A DNA stretch of 64,000 bases from Sphingopyxis sp. USTB-05 (lineage in GTDB: Bacteria; Pseudomonadota; Alphaproteobacteria; Sphingomonadales; Sphingomonadaceae), in assembly GCF_023822045.1 (NCBI RefSeq), contig NZ_CP084712.1:1550001-1614000 (forward strand), given 5' to 3'. Shown here one piece after another: positions 61,376 through 64,000 of this stretch. A program made the position numbers and the translations under genes. The notes under the pieces are model-generated. The model worked only from the letters and a program-made list of their open reading frames with translations, was not told the origin of the DNA and searched no databases. Each line of letters starts with the position of its first letter. Positions within the stretch are counted from its first letter, which is position 1.

Positions 61376-61762
61376 TCAGGCGGGGCAGGGATAGCGTTTC
61401 TTCATCAGCGCATCGAACGCAGAATAGACGCTGACTGACTTGCGCGACGCAACGGGATAGCTGCGAAGGTGAGCGAGCCATTGATCGGGGGTCAGGCTTC
61501 CAGATTCGGGGGGGCAACTTGTCGTCTTGCGGCCGGCGCGGCGTTGGGCGTCGATCCGTGCCTTATAGCGTTTGCCCGCGGCCACCACTTCGCCCTTGAG
61601 CTGATTGCCCTGCGGGGTCGCCAGCGCGAGCGGGCCGAGCCGTTCGAGCGACGACGCACGCGCCAGAAACGCGGCGACGCTCATATCGCCTGGAGCCATC
61701 GCGCACAGAAGGGGCGCGGCCAGCAGGGCGGGCAAGAGGCGTGCATATGTCCCTTTGGTCAT
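61376..61762 (-). CDS. Secreted conserved hypothetical protein (Rap1a/Tai-like pattern)
   Basis: This is a 128-aa exported protein with a hydrophobic leader (LLPALLAAPLLCAMA). The C-terminal half has a cysteine (SCPPESG), then DQWLAHLRSYP, ending in MKKRYPCPA. That spacing of Cys, WL..L and YPC resembles the Rap1a/Tai immunity-protein domain, but similarity is weak. The ATG at 61762 is chosen over 61786. I cannot assign a function. Confidence 0.6.
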   Translation of the reverse strand: MTKGTYARLLPALLAAPLLCAMAPGDMSVAAFLARASSLERLGPLALATPQGNQLKGEVVAAGKRYKARIDAQRRAGRKTTSCPPESGSLTPDQWLAHLRSYPVASRKSVSVYSAFDALMKKRYPCPA

Positions 61763-61823
61763 ATGCCGCAACTTGCCCCCATCCAATGAATAGTCCCTGA
61801 ATCGAGGGGGCTAGGCCTGAAGC

Positions 61824-63767
<1,944 letters not shown>

Positions 63768-63851
63768 TCGGAATCTTTCCTATCGTCGCGCACGCATGCG
63801 AAGCTGATCCAGGACAAGATAGGATAATCCGGTTAAATGACAATGAGGCAA

Positions 63852-64000
63852 TCAGCCCTTTTTCGCCGCTTTCCGGCGTGGCGCCGCGGAAATGCGCCAA
63901 ATCGTCCCTTCGAGGCCGCGAACGGCGTCGATCAGTAGCGCGCCGACCATCGCGCGGCGACCTTCGTGCATGGCTGCGATCACGCCGTCGAGAGAAGCGC
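63852..64000 (-). CDS. tilS: Probable tRNA(Ile)-lysidine synthetase TilS, C-terminal fragment
   Basis: Only the last 49 residues are in the window: the frame reads ASLDGVIAAMHEGRRAMVGA, then LIDAVRGLEGTIWRISAAPRRKAAKKG and stop at 63852. A weakly conserved TilS-like C-terminus ending in WR-x-AAPRR fits the position just upstream of ftsH. Assignment is based mainly on gene order and the tail pattern, so it is tentative; the start is outside the window. Confidence 0.5.
   Translation of the reverse strand, partial: ASLDGVIAAMHEGRRAMVGALLIDAVRGLEGTIWRISAAPRRKAAKKG

Overview
The window reads as a high-GC alphaproteobacterial chromosome of the Sphingomonadaceae; Sphingopyxis or a close relative is my best guess. 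Reasons: large TonB-dependent receptors of the sphingomonad type, a sphingomonad-style trb set with DUF2274 and DUF6499/DUF2285 companions, a CDC48-type ATPase close to rpoZ, and ftsH next to what looks like the tilS 3' end. The genus is inference.

Two blocks are joined at a tRNA-Ser(GGA) gene near 51.3 kb. Everything left of it (1-51.26 kb) looks accessory. A tyrosine integrase (49755-51074) and an AlpA-type regulator sit on the 3' side of that tRNA, a partial conjugation cluster (trbL-trbF-trbG-trbI-DUF2274) lies at 20.2-24.6 kb, and the cargo is catabolic and metal-resistance genes. Everything right of it (51.4-64 kb) looks like core chromosome: cyclophilin-like protein, tRNA-Thr(GGT), CDC48 ATPase, lipid enzymes, rpoZ, ftsH, probable tilS.

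Layout. (a) 1-19 kb: a DAACS carrier, a secreted amidohydrolase with a C-terminal CIA30-like domain and an M20 peptidase. Then comes a co-directional run of twelve genes from an IclR regulator to an NRAMP-like transporter. Many of these genes overlap: ketopantoate-reductase-like enzyme, SDR, imidase/deacetylase, amidohydrolase, MHS transporter, M14 carboxypeptidase, creatininase, then a sulfide/persulfide module (persulfide dioxygenase, phosphatase/rhodanese-like-SQR fusion, TSUP exporter). It looks like uptake and hydrolysis of an amide, imide or peptide substrate, with sulfur disposal attached. (b) 19-25 kb: conjugation remnant. (c) 25-29 kb: plus-strand arsenic locus (arsR, arsI, alpha/beta hydrolase, flavin monooxygenase, MFS), suggesting organoarsenical handling. 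(d) 29-42.6 kb: acyl-CoA degradation island with TetR, SDR, two MaoC-fold proteins, an SCPx-type thiolase, two acyl-CoA dehydrogenases, a LvaA/ACAD10-type kinase, LysR, an acyl-CoA ligase, an NMO-like flavoprotein and a TonB receptor. (e) 42.7-46.6 kb: minus-strand ars operon (arsR, two arsenate reductases of different folds, acr3, arsH) ending in two small secreted proteins, one a Cys-rich metallothionein-like peptide, followed by a strong terminator. (f) 46.7-49.2 kb: a TonB receptor and a MerR regulator behind a promoter with the 19-bp spacer and dyad typical of MerR control.

The observations I would follow first are the Cys-rich peptide closing the ars operon, the MerR-type promoter in front of a TonB receptor, the translationally coupled amide-hydrolase/sulfide-oxidation run, and the shared TetR-type operator linking the acyl-CoA genes to the kinase gene.
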